A stretch of 64,000 nt of DNA from assembly GCF_001949145.1 (NCBI RefSeq), contig NW_019091357.1:3293078-3357077 (forward strand), written 5' to 3'. Within the stretch, counting starts at the first letter, position 1. The number at the start of each line of letters is the position of its first letter. The DNA comes from Acanthaster planci (Eukaryota > Echinodermata > Asteroidea > Valvatida > Acanthasteridae). A program made the translations under genes and the position numbers. The notes beneath the pieces are model-generated. The model was not told the origin of the DNA, ran no database searches, and saw only the letters and a program-made list of their open reading frames with translations. This document shows positions 32,401-47,400 of this stretch, piece after piece.

Positions 32401-35400
32401 GATGAGCCAAGCTTGGGATCACTTGACTGATTTCAAGGCAATATTTCAAGATGATGGAAAGAAGAACACTGTGAAATTCTTGATGTTAGAATCCCCATCG
32501 TTTCATGCTTCTCATGTTACTTTTGGCATCGTATGTTATTGTAAAGATGAAAGTTAAGGAAAATATAATCTCTACTAAAAAATAAGTTCCATTTTGAGAA
32601 TCTCTCATAATTTGAATGGAATGCTTCAGATGTGTGCCCTCGGAATGCGGCACTCAAGCCACCTTCAAAATCTGACATTTTGGATTTGAAACACCAATGG
32701 CAGTAAGTAACAAGTTGCATACGACACTATGACCATTGGAACCATAATTTTCCCTGCCCACCTTTGACGTAATCCACCAGCGACTCCAACGCGGCCATCC
32801 TGATCTCCACAAAGTGGCTGTACTGGGCGTAAGTCTGGAAGAGGGTGGGGTCGCTGGGCAGGTGGCCGTTCTTCTGCAAGGTGCGGATGGCCTGCAGGCA
32901 GCTGATGGTCACACGGTGGTGGTAGCAAGGGAGCAGCTTCTCCAGGTTTAAGCAACGGGTCACCTCCTCAAGCACAATCTTTTTTTTTTTAAAAAGGAAT
33001 TGTGTAACAGTAAGATAATACTTGGCTTTAATCTAGTCCAAAAATTGGAGGTAACACAAAGGATATCTATTCCAAGCGCAGTTACAAGAGAAGGCATCAC
33101 TTTCGCATATGGTCCCTTGGTGGGAACTCACCACAGGAGCCCACGGGTTTATGTGTGTATGGCCTGGATCGCACTGAGCTCACAAGACTGTTTTGTATTT
33201 GAACGTACGATTTGCTGTACGCATCAGAACTTCACACCAACCCGTCTCATTTTTGCAGGTGAGGCTGTACTTCAACTCGGGGCAGATAATCCTGTCTGAA
33301 TATTGCCCAAGGAAAAGACGCCCTTACCTTCGTTTCTGGCGTCAGGTTTTCCACGCTGGTGCTCACCATGGCAACAGCTGGGGTGATGGTGTGGGTCAAT
33401 GCAGTGATGAGTGACGCACGGTAGTAATTGTCAGAAAACTACAAATCAGAGCAAAAAATGTAAAAAGAAAATTTAAAAACATTAAGATACATTCTGGCTC
33501 TAGTCATCTATTTATGCACTGGTGATGGCTTCGATTTCAGGGCGAGAAGTTTGGGTTTTGTCCAAATCCCAGCTCTCCAAGGGGGTAACCGCTGAATCAG
33601 AAATTTCTGTCGGCTTCATAACTCCTTACATCAACTCAATAGTGGAAACGACGAAGAACAGCATTGCGGGAGGACCACTTGGCACCATGTACAACCCAAC
33701 TAGGTACTTCAGATCTTCCGATGCCTCTTTGCTTGCTGTTCCTCATACTCACAACTCATGGGGTGACCGATCTTTCTCATATCCGGGTCCTCATCTTTGG
33801 AATGAACTACCTCTCAATATTTGTCCTAACTCTTCAGTCTCTGAGTTCAAAGTTGCCTTGCAAACTCACTTCTTTGTTCACCGCTATTGAATTTCTTATC
33901 AGTCTATGTTTTGGTTTTCCTGATTGTACTGCGCCATGATCGTCTCTCGAGGCAGAAACCGGCGTGTTATAAATATCCATTATTATTATTATTACTATTG
34001 TCACACCTCATACAGGTTGCAACGTGCAGGTTATATTTAGCATGGATGAGTTAAACCAACAAATTGTTTTCTCAAATGTACTTGCAGCAATATGAAACAA
34101 CCATCCCTTCAATTCAAGCACAAAGGCCATGAGAATCCACTGTTTACATTAATGTACTTCAGTATCAGGTAAACTGCTCAATAAGATTCGGGCCAAAATT
34201 TGCAAATCGTTGACAAGTTCCTTTAATTGCAATGCTACTATGAAAAATTCTACGTTTCATTCATATGTTATTCAACAAACTTGCTACATCGAAATCTGTC
34301 AACGACTCATTCTGGTAACAGCAGCTCCGTGAAGATTTGAGGACCTCTATTCACCTTGTTCTTGGTGTTGTCGTTGTACTTGATGAGGTCGACCAGGAAA
34401 TCCAGCGATTCCTTGGGGCACAGCGAGTGAGCATTGCGTATGGTAGCCAGGGCAACGGGCAGTGTCTGACAAAACAACAAAATCTAAACGACAAACTGAG
34501 CATGTGCATTGTGGGTTCCATGACAAGTCTAATTCCTATGCTGCTCCAAATGAGGAGTTTATTTTGGGGCAGAGCTAACACTAGTCAGCGCTGTTAAAAC
34601 TACTGTGGCGTGATGTGCCTCCAGCAAAACTTTGCAGTAGGCACAAATAATGTCTTCCTCTGTGTGCAAGTTTATCTTTGGGCCGCCAAACAGAAAGAAA
34701 TTTGGTAAGACTCTGGGGCAGAACACAAACTAAGAGTCTCGTTGTGAGCACCATGCCAACATACGTGTCCATGAGCAACAAATAATCTTGCAGCCAAGTT
34801 TTTTAGGTTTGTTTCATTCAGTACTTTATTCTTTCTCACCAAAGGCGCCTTTCCATCTGTACATCAACACTTGTGCCCAGCGTTGTGTATCTGTCAAAAT
34901 TGCGGGGCGATTTTGATGGCTGAACGAAACACACATGTAATAATGGGGTCGATTTTTGTGTCCATGAAAGTAAAACACATGAATGCATTGTATACGCAAT
35001 GCACCAATCAAAAGCTATGTGGTAGACAAATGGTGAAACCTCAGCCCCAGGTGGTGAAAAATTAGCGGCTTGGTTCGGCTGTCTAATATCAATAAAAACA
35101 CTGTTAAACTGTGGTATAAATTTACATTGTAGGATTCTTAATAAGGGAAGAACGTGAATTGAAACAAGGGATAATTCAAGATTTTACCCTGAGGTGCCCC
35201 ACAAAGCCCTCTTAAAACGTGTAAAATCTCAAGGCAAACCCTGACTGTACTCTTCTTGAATTTACATTCTCCCCTAATCTGCGGGGATGTAAGCAACCAA
35301 CGAAGTCAACTCCTGAAAATCACTGAAAGCCAATAAATTGTGTGAGACTGCGAGGGAGGGCTTGCACGACCGAGAGACTAACGGCAAGGGTCCAGATGCC

Positions 35401-38400
35401 CTTAAGTTTTGGGGGTTTTAACAGATAAAAATGAACTGTTTGAGATACTTATTCCTTTCTCCATTTCTAGCTGGGACTTGAACATACTAATGTTCGGTTT
35501 GAGTCTCTGTCCTTCCTCCTACACCAGTGGTTTTCGGGGTTACCATGTCCAGTTATCGCCTTCTTCCCATTTGACAAATAGTTGATTACGTAGTTACAGA
35601 TGATGCATTTGGCTTGGCTACCGTTACTTATTATTAAGCCTGCACACGTATTCCGACCCAAATATCCATCCTGGTCCTTTTCCTCGAGCCATGTCCACTT
35701 GAATTTATTCTTGATTCCCTTGTCAATTTCTTTAGCATCCGCTTTCCGGTCAACTTCCATGTTGATCAAAAATTTCTATCCAAACACGCGCTCACTTGTC
35801 ACTGAAAACTTCGCACATGATCGTTCGCACAACACATGCATGGAAAATACGTCGCCATTGACATGACTGACACCCGATTAATCAGCGGTTCCCAGTGGTA
35901 TCGCATTGGCAACTCCATTACCAGTGATGGGATCACAACGGGAACCATCAAACCAGGGAGATGTTGAAGGTTGCACCAACCTCATTCCTATGATGATGAA
36001 CAGTACGCATCACCAGTACGCCCTCGGGATGATACAAGTGATAAGTGCATAAAGGCGTAGCCTGGGTACGCGCGTGTTGGTGAGTAACATAGGCCGTGCA
36101 TGCGCTAATGCATGATCTGCCATGTTTGTGAAGATCGAAGCGCAAGCAGCCTGCGCATGCCGGTATGGATCATGTATGTATAATTCTACATTATTAAAGT
36201 GGGAACGAATGTTTCGCGATTTCCAAAAAATGGTAACTTTTCACGCTATTTCCGGAATCCAGAAATTTCTGGAAATCTTACATCCTGAATCTAGTGTCAC
36301 AGGGCTTACTTTTTGCAGGAAGTAGTCCATGAAGTTGCCGAAGTTGTTCTGTCTGACGATGTCCGAGCAAGAGTAGGAACCAAAGAGCTTCTTGAACATT
36401 GCAATGATGGCGGTGTGGCCCATGTAGGATGCAACCAGCTCGTTAGATATCTACACGGAATCGGCAAAAATCCGCAGGAAAAGAACAAACTCCAACACTT
36501 CAAATTTCACAATCGGAGCTGCAAGCAACATACACCACCCAGCGTACCATCAACAACGAAGTTAAACAGGTTACCTCAATACCTGTACCCACTGCATTGT
36601 TTCATATGTCCCCGGTATACACCTTATTCATTGCCGCCATCTTGGTGGGCAATTTTTCCGGTTATTTTGATTCAGCAACAATAAATGCACAAAAGGTCTG
36701 ACCCAAGCCTGGCGTAACAGCATGGCAGCAATGCCTTCATTCCAGTCATATTCATTTTCCGCAAGTACTTGCAACTCGTTGGGATATCTACAGATCTACC
36801 ATGAGGAGAAATAGTCTGACTCACCTTGGCTAGGGAATGTGCTGCAAGCATCCGCACTTTGTAGAAGCACTGTCGGTTCTCGATGATCTCTGAGAGGACA
36901 TTGACCGTTGCGGGACTGGGAAACCTCTCTAGGTTCTCAATAGCCTGACAACCAAAGAGAGAAATCATTAAAAAAAAAAAGGCAAAATCAGCAGAACTTG
37001 AGTCTTTGGAATAAGTTCACCATTCATGTCACAATTATCCTTTTTTAAAAAAAAATTTATTTAGAGCTTGTTTGCCAGCACATCAATTGCATTACTTTGA
37101 ACGCATCTCTCCAGAGGTTATCTCCTTTCTGAGACCCTCTAAATACGCTCTTATTTTTGAAGATGTAGTAAGGATCACCACAAGAGCAGATACAAAGCTA
37201 GAGACTGGACCAGTGACAGGTTGGATTATGACAAAGGAATGTTCTTTTTGCAGCTCATTTGAAAAGCTTGTGACTTGAATTCCGACTGGACGTCTTGTGG
37301 AGTCTTCACTACAACACTGCCAATTTGTCTGAAATTCCCCAGTGTTCAGCATGTGAGCGCATGCCTTCCAATACTTTTCTAACTAAATGCTGCGCTGCAT
37401 CAAACCTTGCCAACCCCAACTACCCTCAGGACAGCACTGCAGTGGGAGGGTTAACGTTACATTGTGCCAAATACCTATGTCATGCAATGGGGTGTAATCA
37501 TCTACCTACCTCAATCTGCGCAACAATGTCTCTCTCGTAGCGCAGCTGGTAGTGCCACTGAAAGTCGGGCTGCTGGAAGACGACCTGACGCAGCAAGGTC
37601 ATCTCGGTGTCGACACGGATCCACAAGACAGGTGAGTCAGCACTGACATCAACATAAGAAAGGAAGCAAGGAATGGATGAGTTAGTCAGTCTGAACTGAA
37701 GGCGCCAACACATTCAGCATAGCTTCAGAACTAACGCTTATGCAGGTATTTTAGGATCAGAGCACAGCCGTGTTGGAAATTGGTGGCTGCGGCTTGGAAA
37801 TGACACACAAACCTATGTAAGCCACTAATTAGAGGCTGCAGTTACTTGTCAAAGATACACTGGTTACACTGAGCTGTACTCAGTTGACTTAGGCCAAGGC
37901 CAAGTCAGGGTTTCATATGATGTTGTTACCCCTGATCAGCATGCTCATACTACTTTCTGGACCCAGTTGAACGCGAAGGTAGGTACTCACTCCATTGTGC
38001 TGAGATCCATGTCCACTTCTTCACCATTCTTCAAGGGGATTTTCTTTTTCTTGTTCCTTACGTTGAAAACAATCAATTGTACAGCATTAATCTGGAGCTA
38101 AAGTTTGATGTTATCTAATTCATACATGGATATACAAAAAGCACAAATAAAGATATAGAAAGATTGGTAAGGTCTTCACATTTGGCAGGTAAATTGAGAA
38201 AACCAAGAGGTCTCTAGCACTATTTGAACCTGAATTTGATAACTTTAATTACCGTCGGCTTTTGGAGTGGCAGGTGATGTCTCCCTTAGTGACATTATCT
38301 TCCACCTGCAGCGTGTGCTCAAAAGATCCATCAAGTTCCTGGATGGTCACCTTTAAAGGTCCCTGAAATATCAATCAGTTGACTAGAGGCAATCAAATCA

Positions 38401-41400
38401 CTTCAAATCAAATCTACTTTCACTTACTAAGTGAGGTCAACAATAAATGTCTCAGCTCCTCTAACGATTCAGGACGGATGAACAGTTGACCTACGACAAC
38501 CACATCAAATCCACCTTGGAGTGAAGAGAATTAACACTGGATACCCTTGCACCTTTNNNNNNNNNNNNNNNNNNNNNNNNNNNNNNNNNNNNNNNNNNNN
38601 NNNNNNNNNNNNNNNNNNNNNNNNNNNNNNNNNNNNNNNNNNNNNNNNNNNNNNNNNNNNNNNNNNNNNNNNNNNNNNNNNNNNNNNNNNNNNNNNNNNN
38701 NNNNNNNNNNNNNNNNNNNNNNNNNNNNNNNNNNNNNNNNNNNNNNNNNNNNNNNNNNNNNNNNNNNNNNNNNNNNNNNNNNNNNNNNNNNNNNNNNNNN
38801 NNNNNNNNNNNNNNNNNNNNNNNNNNNNNNNNNNNNNNNNNNNNNNNNNNNNNNNNNNNNNNNNNNNNNNNNNNNNNNNNNNNNNNNNNNNNNNNNNNNN
38901 NNNNNNNNNNNNNNNNNNNNNNNNNNNNNNNNNNNNNNNNNNNNNNNNNNNNNNNNNNNNNNNNNNNNNNNNNNNNNNNNNNNNNNNNNNNNNNNNNAAA
39001 GGTCCCTGCAGATTACAGTACGCCACGGTGCATTGCAGCCTCAACAATGTTGCACAGAGCCAGTAAACCCAGCCCATCCACTTTCTGACCAGGTGCAGCA
39101 AAGTCATCAGTCACTATTCAGTCATAAATAAAGCTTGCATTTTCAAATCTACTAGTCAGCAGAATTGGCATTAACCTCGATCCTCCCTTTATATTTTTTT
39201 GGTGGACCCTTCCTTGAACTCCTCCCCCCGACAGGAAATCCTGCTGTGTATAGGAAAGCAATGACACACTTTCTGTTCATCAACTTTAAAAGGGGCATCA
39301 AGCTACTGGAATCCACCTTAGTCGGTCCCGCAAATTTCTCTGAAAACTTTTTGTGGATTTTGAGGGATCTCGGAAAGTTTGGGTGATATTAAAAGAGAGA
39401 AAAACCCCAGAGTTGTGCGTACAACATATTTCAGGATGCCCTTCCGCCCCGGGTCCTGTCTCAACTCCAGCTCCACGATGTTCCGCTTCCGGTTGAAGTT
39501 GAAGCTGCCAGTGAACTGCACGATCCCGCCCTGGTACACCCACTGATCCAGGAACAGCGAAAGGTCCTTGCCAGACACAGTGGACAGCGACTTCAAGAAC
39601 TGATAGGGGAATGAAAGGCACGCAAGGTTTATTCTTAATGTTTCCTTACTGTGAAATCTTAATTAATGGTTTGCTTCAGGGGGAGTGTCAACGTGCCTGA
39701 GAGAATCAATCTTCCACTGGGATAAAGTGCATAATGATACTCTTCCAGGGCTGGACTTTATAGACAACTGCAGACACAAGTTGTCGAGTCATGGGACTAG
39801 ACTAGCTTTGATTATGAGCTGACAACAAACCACAACTTCGTATCCACAGTCTGCTATCATTGTTTCAATCTCGTTGGGATCAACTGCCCTGAGTAAAAGA
39901 TCGAGCTGCCCACAAAAATGTTGAGGCAGTGCAGCAATAGAGGGTGCTGTTGCAGCTCTCGCAGAGAAGATTAACAACCACGATTAAAATCAACACATGT
40001 GCTGACCAGAGACAAAAGACTTTTTGGGGGGGCTTATCTCTAACTGTGCCTTCAAAGATACATTCCCCAGACTAGTTACACTGTTGTTAGATCACATGAT
40101 TTGAGGCAAGCCTTTGGCCAGCCACATCCAGCTCTAAAATGCTCTGCTGTCCGCAATCATAAACTACGTAGCGGCATTGAGCATCTCTTTAATCGAGAGA
40201 AGTCAAAGGTAAATTACACTGAGAGTATGAAGCTAGTTGCTCACCCCACTGGTTGACAGTAGCATGTTCCCCCAGGAGTTGCTGATAAACTTCAGCAAGG
40301 CAGCTGACGCAGCCAGTGACAGAAGCTTGTTGAACACCTGGAAATTCAAGGACAGACTTGAATGGGAATTTGTGAGGATCTCAGTTTGCAGCAACAAAGG
40401 AAGACCTCAAGCAGTCAAGGATCAAAGGTTGGGTTCGTTAAAGTCTTTCTAGCTTACAGGAATTTTTGTACTAACGTTTCTGTGGCCAAGGAAATGCTGT
40501 CTGTGAGTCTCTACTGTGGTTTATTGTGAATATTTAATAATTTAGCAGTAACTCTGAGCAAGCAGCAAGACAAAAATTGAACCACTTCAGCATTTCAAAG
40601 AAAGCAGGGTGACTGGAGAACAAAGCACATGAGCATGAGCACGTTCACTGTGTGCGAGTCGGCATGCAGCCGTGCAGATACGGCCGACCTCACACACGCA
40701 TACTGCTGTTCCTGAATGACCTCTGACGTTCGTCACATTTGGGCATGCGCTTTTGGAAAACTGAACTGGTTCATTGTACCACCACTGCATAATAAAGTAC
40801 TTGGGTACCAAAAGTTTGCATTTAGCTCAAAATTTGGCCATCGTTTAATGTACATCGCCTTCAAAGCCTGCGAGGCAGGGTCTCTCACCTGTAGCAGCAG
40901 ATCTTGTCCGATCCTGAGCTCAATCAGCCTCATGACCAGGTGAGCCTTGACCCTCATCATGTCCAGATACCTCCAGGACACTGTGTGAGGGCTACGGATC
41001 GGGAAGTACGCCCCGCTCTCCCCCGACTTGGGGGCGGGCTGGGCCGAGGTTTTCTCGGGGTCATCCGAGTCTGCGTTTGGGACGGTCACGGGATCAGGGT
41101 GGAGGATCACCCCGCCAATCTCCTGCTCGTACTCACAGAGTGATGTCATCTCCTACAAAACAGATTCAACAAATCTTTGTTTCTCTCTTTGCCAAGGTTA
41201 CTGCTGGATTAAAAGTAAACGCTTCAAAACAAAATCTCTGTGTCACCAAACAAGGCAAACTGATTATACAGACTTGAACATCACCGCGAACAAACCATTA
41301 TAAGATTTCATGAAGCTTGCAAGTGAAAAACTATGCCTTGCAAGTCAGCACAAAAGCTGCAAACCAGCCGAAGCAGTATACGTCACGTTGGCTGGAGACC

Positions 41401-44400
41401 AGATTTTGCTAAGCGAACATATTCTGTGCTAAGTACGTACCAATATTCAGCTGCTCTATAAGATTAGCCCTTGTACTACCAAAGATACCGGGAGGTTAGA
41501 TCCAAAGAGGTGGGGCACTGACTAGGACATCCTGACCACTTGCCAGAGTAAGTTCTTACCTCAAGAACTAGATGGTCCAGACTGAAACTTTGATAATGGT
41601 AACAATACTGACTTACAGCATACACTTATCTGGAACCCCGATCAAGGCACCGGACATCATTATTACCCCTGCTCAGTGGGCCCATAAACAATTCTCAAAC
41701 CATCTCAGTTCCCTGGGGATTAAACAGCTCCATGCAGCAATTTCAGGTACAAATGGCTCATCAAACATAACCATCTTATCTCTCCCCTCACAGGTACCCA
41801 TTCACACTCCTGGGTGGACAGAGGTCACTGGGAGTAAAGTGACCTTACCAAGGTTACAACATGTCACCAGCAGCTGGATTCGAACCCCTGACCCTATGTT
41901 TGCGAGTTGCAAACCCTAAAGCACAAGGCAACACGTCTCAGTGCCACACGCCTTCAAAAACGGGCTCAGCAGCAGAGTTGTATAAAAACAGGGTAGTGTC
42001 ATCTTGAGACGTTGGAACCAAAATGGCTGTTCATTATGTGTGCTGTACAGCATGCAGCTAGTGTGTGCTCACTGTCCATGGGCACTGACGCATAATCCAC
42101 CATTTTGGTTCCAACAATTGAGACTCCCATGTCGCAACTCTCTCTATACACTGCTCTGCACTGCCGCTCACCTTGTGTATGTGGTAGCGGTACTCGTTCA
42201 CCCCAAACATCCTCTTGAGGAGCAGGCCCGTCAGGTACTTGGAGATGCCCTTGGGCAGCCAGAGGTCTGACCAACTCTGGGAGCCCACGAAGCAGCCAAA
42301 GAACTGCTCGGAGAGCGACTGTGCCATGAGGCGGCGCGTCGTGAAGGTCTGGTCGATGATGCGCTGGGAGTGCAGCAGGTTGGTGCTGTGGGCATTGGAA
42401 AACGAATGATTAGTTGTAATATACAACAGTGGAAGCCAGAAAGCATCTTGTGGTTCAGAATAATTCTTTTTATTCTGAATGTCACCTTTGGCTATGAACG
42501 CAGCAGATTGGTACGTTTGCAGGACAAATTAGGTTGCTTTTTTTAACGAGAATTGGCAGTTGAACTGAAGAGCTCTGTCTCTGAGCTCCAAATATTCCTC
42601 TTCCGCTCTGAATGATTCCCTTCAAAAAGGGTGAATTTTAGATGAGCAAAGTTGGCATTCGCTAAGTGTTACTGGTTGCAAAAGGGCTACTTTTAGTTAC
42701 ATAGCAAAGACAATGATTCACTAATATATCTGGGAGACTACAGTCTCGTGATTTCAGTTTGTAGAGCCCTGAGACAGTTCTCATGTACAATAGAGTTAAA
42801 CCAACTTCCAGTCTTGCTAAGTGTACATCTTGGTTAGAGTACCGTTATGACATTAAAAAAGTATTTGGGAATTCAGATTTAACAACAAAAATAGTCAGTT
42901 CTTATATAGTGCATATTACGGAATATCTCTATGCGCATATTATCATTATCCTGCACATTGGGCTCACATCATCTGAACATTCCCGATACCATATCTCAGC
43001 TCCATGGGGAGTATACCAGCCCAATGCTGCCATTTTAGTGTAAATGGCAGAGCATAACCATGTCTGGGCTCACAGGTACCCATTTGCTCCTCAGTGGAGA
43101 GAGGCAAATAGTAATAAAGTCACTTGCTCAAGATCACAACAAGCTGTCACTAGCTGGATTCGAACCCCTGACCCTATGATCAGAAGCTACAAACCCTAAC
43201 CACTAGGCCACATGTTTACTTTCAAGCAACAAGCAAAAGACGTTTGGACAAGAACATGATAAAGTTTGGATTGCAAGGGGCTGTCAGATCTTTTCAACCA
43301 TAGAATGTTAAACTACGTGTACATGTATGGGTGGGCACTCCATTTTGTGAGCAATGTGGTCAGGAGAAGAACTGCTGGATTTACCTGAGGATGGACAGCG
43401 TTGCAAAGGATGAGTAGTCCTTGTATGCCTCATCAACAAACACCTGCTTGTAGTTGCTGTAGGGAAATCTGGTACCTAGACACTCCTCAAAGAAATCAAA
43501 TGCCTGCCAGAAAAAGAACAGGGAGCCATTTTCGTCTCGGGTATAGGAAGAGAGTAACTTATTTGAGAAGTTAAAAACTAACACAATTTTTCCCTTGCCT
43601 CTGACAAAAGGCGTGAATTTTATCACATTATTGGAAATTAGAGGTTTAAAAACAACAAAACCATCACTGCCAATGATCAACTCCTCTTAGGTAAAAAAAA
43701 TGGTATTTCTTAACAAGAAATAGCTTGGAGACGTCCAAAGTCTTGCAAATTATCGATCACCAATTATGAGCAAATTTATAGAAGTTAGTTTTGTTCAGTG
43801 TATTTTTACAGAAAATTCTGTCAACCTACCTCATGCAAGAATGCTGTGGAGTGTTCCAGAAGTGGCTTGAGTTGAGGCAAACAGAAGTGGGTGACCTCTG
43901 GCATGACGGGGTCAACCAGAATCTCAAAGGGCCTTGAGTATGAGACAGGAAGGGAGAAACATCAATAGCAAAGCCTCGGCTCAAGTCATCTTTCAAAACA
44001 GACGGAAAGGAACAGAGAATTGGCTAACTAATCCTGGTGATGAAACTTTGTGGCTGCCAGACTGTTACGTTTGACTGCTTATATTTTGAGAATGTGCTCC
44101 TAATTCATAGAGATAGCTTCTACCATAATGGATTTGAAGAACATAAGGCATGGTATTGAGGAAAACTAGGATAGAAAGATTTATTAAATATCAGGTTTGT
44201 TCCACCTATTTGGAACAACATATTTAAATTGATTTCAAACACTCTGCAAGAGCATAATACACAGTTATTCACCCTACTGCAGTTAGGGAGCTGAAGTGTG
44301 TAGATTAAGCAGAAAGAGGCATAAATTGGTTTTTGTCAATTAAAACTTTTCCTAAGAACATCCCAAACATCCAGTAAAGACCCACCTGTAAGTAAATCGA

Positions 44401-47400
44401 TTCCATAGGTTTGCGTACATAGGCACTTACCCGACAGCTAGTGCAATATTCGGCGCTGACGTAGGCTGATTCAGTACGTAGTGGAAAGTCTTCTTCCGCA
44501 TGTCTGGCGTGTAGACCGTCTCCATGAGGTCGCCTGACGCCACGGCCGTCATGGACTTGTCCACTGTGAACTCCAACTTCCAGGTGCAGGGCTCCGAGTA
44601 TGTGTCTACGCAGGGGAACCAGGCGCGGGATGAGTTCTCGTGGCTGTGGGTGAACATATGGGCAGCTCTCTGAAAGGAAGGGTTACCGGCTAATATTTAG
44701 AGACAGACCTACAGTCATTTTTTTTTAATCTTTTCAATTTCTTCAACCGTTTTGAATTGTTCTAGGGAAGCCACATTGACCAAGTGGTACATGTAAATAT
44801 TTTCATCTTTGATCTCTTGCCAAACTTGTTTGAGTGTGACGACAATTTGTCAACTGCTCGCCTATTTTGCCTGGTATCCAGGATGTAGTTTGTGTACATG
44901 TACAGGTTACCAAGAAAACTCAGCAAGTGATCTGGGCTATGTTGGGATCTGATGTATCTGGGATATATTGACCAAGGTCAACATATGAAAAGTTTATAGG
45001 TCCCTGTCTGATTTTGATGGGTTTTCATGGAAACCAGACTGGCTTTTCCGCCCAACTCTGTAACTGCAGAATTTCTTCATCCTCCCCCCTTTCATCATCA
45101 AGGTTCCAAGTAACAATGCTCAGGCACTTTTGAAGATCTTTTGGTTTCACGAAAAGAAAGAATTGAAAGAAAAGAAAGGTGCAGTGATATCCATGACCCT
45201 CTCAGATCCTCCAAAATCCTTCAGGAGCTTAGGAGGATTTTGAAGGATTTGAAAAGGTACAGCCAAGTCACTGTAACATGGGCTGGATTCTCCTCCAAAA
45301 CTGAATTACAAAGAAGGCATCGTTGATTCCTTGCACTGTGGAGTTTCAGGAAGCATGCCGGTAAGACTGTCGGTGAAGTCGGGGTTAATTTGTTGAATTA
45401 TAGGTTAGCAGGTTGATTATAGGTCTCACCTCAGCCATGGAGCCTTCCATGTCCGGAACAACAAAGTGCAGCCCGCCTTGGGGTCTCTCCAGGGAGAACT
45501 CGATGCTCACCCTCAGCATCTTCTCATCTATAGGAAATAGAGGGTTCTTGCACCGTTAGGATCAGACCAATTATGAAAAAACCAAGACCTGGTTCACCAA
45601 GAGCTAACTCGTTCTTTGGAAAGTGGTTAGCTTGACAAATTCTGAAAAGAAACACTGAAACAAATGAAATCTGTGGCATTTTGTAAGATATTTAAAAAGT
45701 CAGATTTCCATAGCTAAACAATGAAGATACACTTTAACATTTAAAACATATTGGTCCTTACACAATTTTTACAAATTTCCAGCAACCACCAAACCTGGAT
45801 GCTGACAATAGCATTCAACATCTAAAAATAAAACATAAACCTTGAAATTAAATATGAAATCAAACAAAGAAATGAATCATAGAATTAACTGACTATTAAC
45901 AAGATGCATTGCGTCCTGGGGTATCTTGATGAGAAGCTCTCCGTTGGCCTGGTCCGGGTCAACAGAGTTCATGGCAGTGTTGTGGCATCCAGAGAAAAAA
46001 TCTAGGTTACGCCTGTAGAAAAAAAAAGATGGCAAAACAAAAATGCATTTCACCAGGATTCCGAGAGGCTCTGATAAGTTGGCAAGGAAACTGATCAAGA
46101 CATAAAAATATGCATTCTACATTAAGAAAAAAAAGTTGGAAATGTACTGAAGACTTACTGCTTCGTTTCATTCTGACAGATGGACAGAGAGGGATCACTG
46201 TACATGAAGGATGCCTCCCACACCTCATTGATGCAGATTCGGTAGATCCGTAGCGAGTTCCGGTTAAGGTGAACGCCAGGTGATCTTCAAACACTGAGTG
46301 AACCTTTGAACTCTGTACTGAACTATGAACTTCGTACAGGTTTGCAAAGTTCTCCAGATGCAAGGCACTTTTAAAACGTTTTCATTGCAGAAAATTTAAA
46401 AAAAGGATATTGCACTGCTTGCTGTTGAGAAAGATGCGGTTGACCCCTGACCTGAGGGGGAGAAGATGTAACTCCACATAGCCCTGCAAGGGGTCAAAGA
46501 TGAAATCGTCAAAATGACAAGAAGCTGATGTTCAAATGATGCACAAGAAACACTCTACAGTCAGGATAATTGAATCTAAGAACAGGTAAGCACTTAAATT
46601 ATCTGGATATGAATTTCAAATAAGCTTCGAGTGAACAGAATAACTCTAAAGAGAGGAGAAGGCCGTGCGAAATTGCACAAAAATCTAAACAATGTATATA
46701 CGCCAAACGAAGGTTTATGACGACGTGGGGCTGTTACTCGATCAAGGGGTATAACCAGATCGGAGTATAATGGTATTATATGTCGATCAATGGATTTCCC
46801 CGACTGCTCTACTCGGGTTGTGAAAGGGGAAACACTGAACAACTGAGTAAAAATCAAAATATAAAATTGAGTTGTGCCATTTAAACTAGATGGACGCTTA
46901 TAACTCGGTTTTGCAAACAAAATGAACTTAGTATGTACATGACTTGCAACAATTGCGAAGGTGTCGTTGCCCACACCGACTGTTAATGTCAACTTACAAT
47001 AATCGATTTCCTCTGAAAGTTGACTCCAGTTATACACAGAATCTGGTGGTTCGTAAACCGAAAACAGAAATGCATCATTAGTTACGAATTCAACTTCAAG
47101 GAAATGTCGTTGCTTTGGTAACACAATCTGCCGCCAATTTTAAATCCATGTGGAAAAAAATCAGTGTGAAATCTCAAAGAAGGGGCCTACATCAGTACAT
47201 GAAATAGGTAGGTAGGCCTAGATTTCAAAAGACTCTCAAGCTAGGCCTAGGCCCCTAGGGCTGCACTAGCAAGTCTGTAGCACTAGCAGCCAAGGGCCTG
47301 TTTGTTTCGTACAGACCCCAATCGCGATCAGTGATTTGACATTGGTTCACTGACACCAAAACCAGCCTATGGATACAACAGACCAGCGTTGGGATCTCTA

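Noticed and set aside
43145-43215. Possible tRNA gene on the minus strand
   Set aside because: It has A- and B-box-like elements but no acceptor stem, and it is joined to a repeated body, so it is a SINE head rather than a tRNA gene.
46522-46560. Alternative TAF2 exon 2 candidate starting HQLLVIL
   Set aside because: It is out of frame with exon 3; the exon at 46998-47052 matches TAF2 and fits the phases.
46594-47124. 176-codon minus ORF overlapping TAF2 exon 2
   Set aside because: It reads exon 2 in the wrong frame; the frame giving HQILCITGV fits TAF2, and the rest shows no motif.
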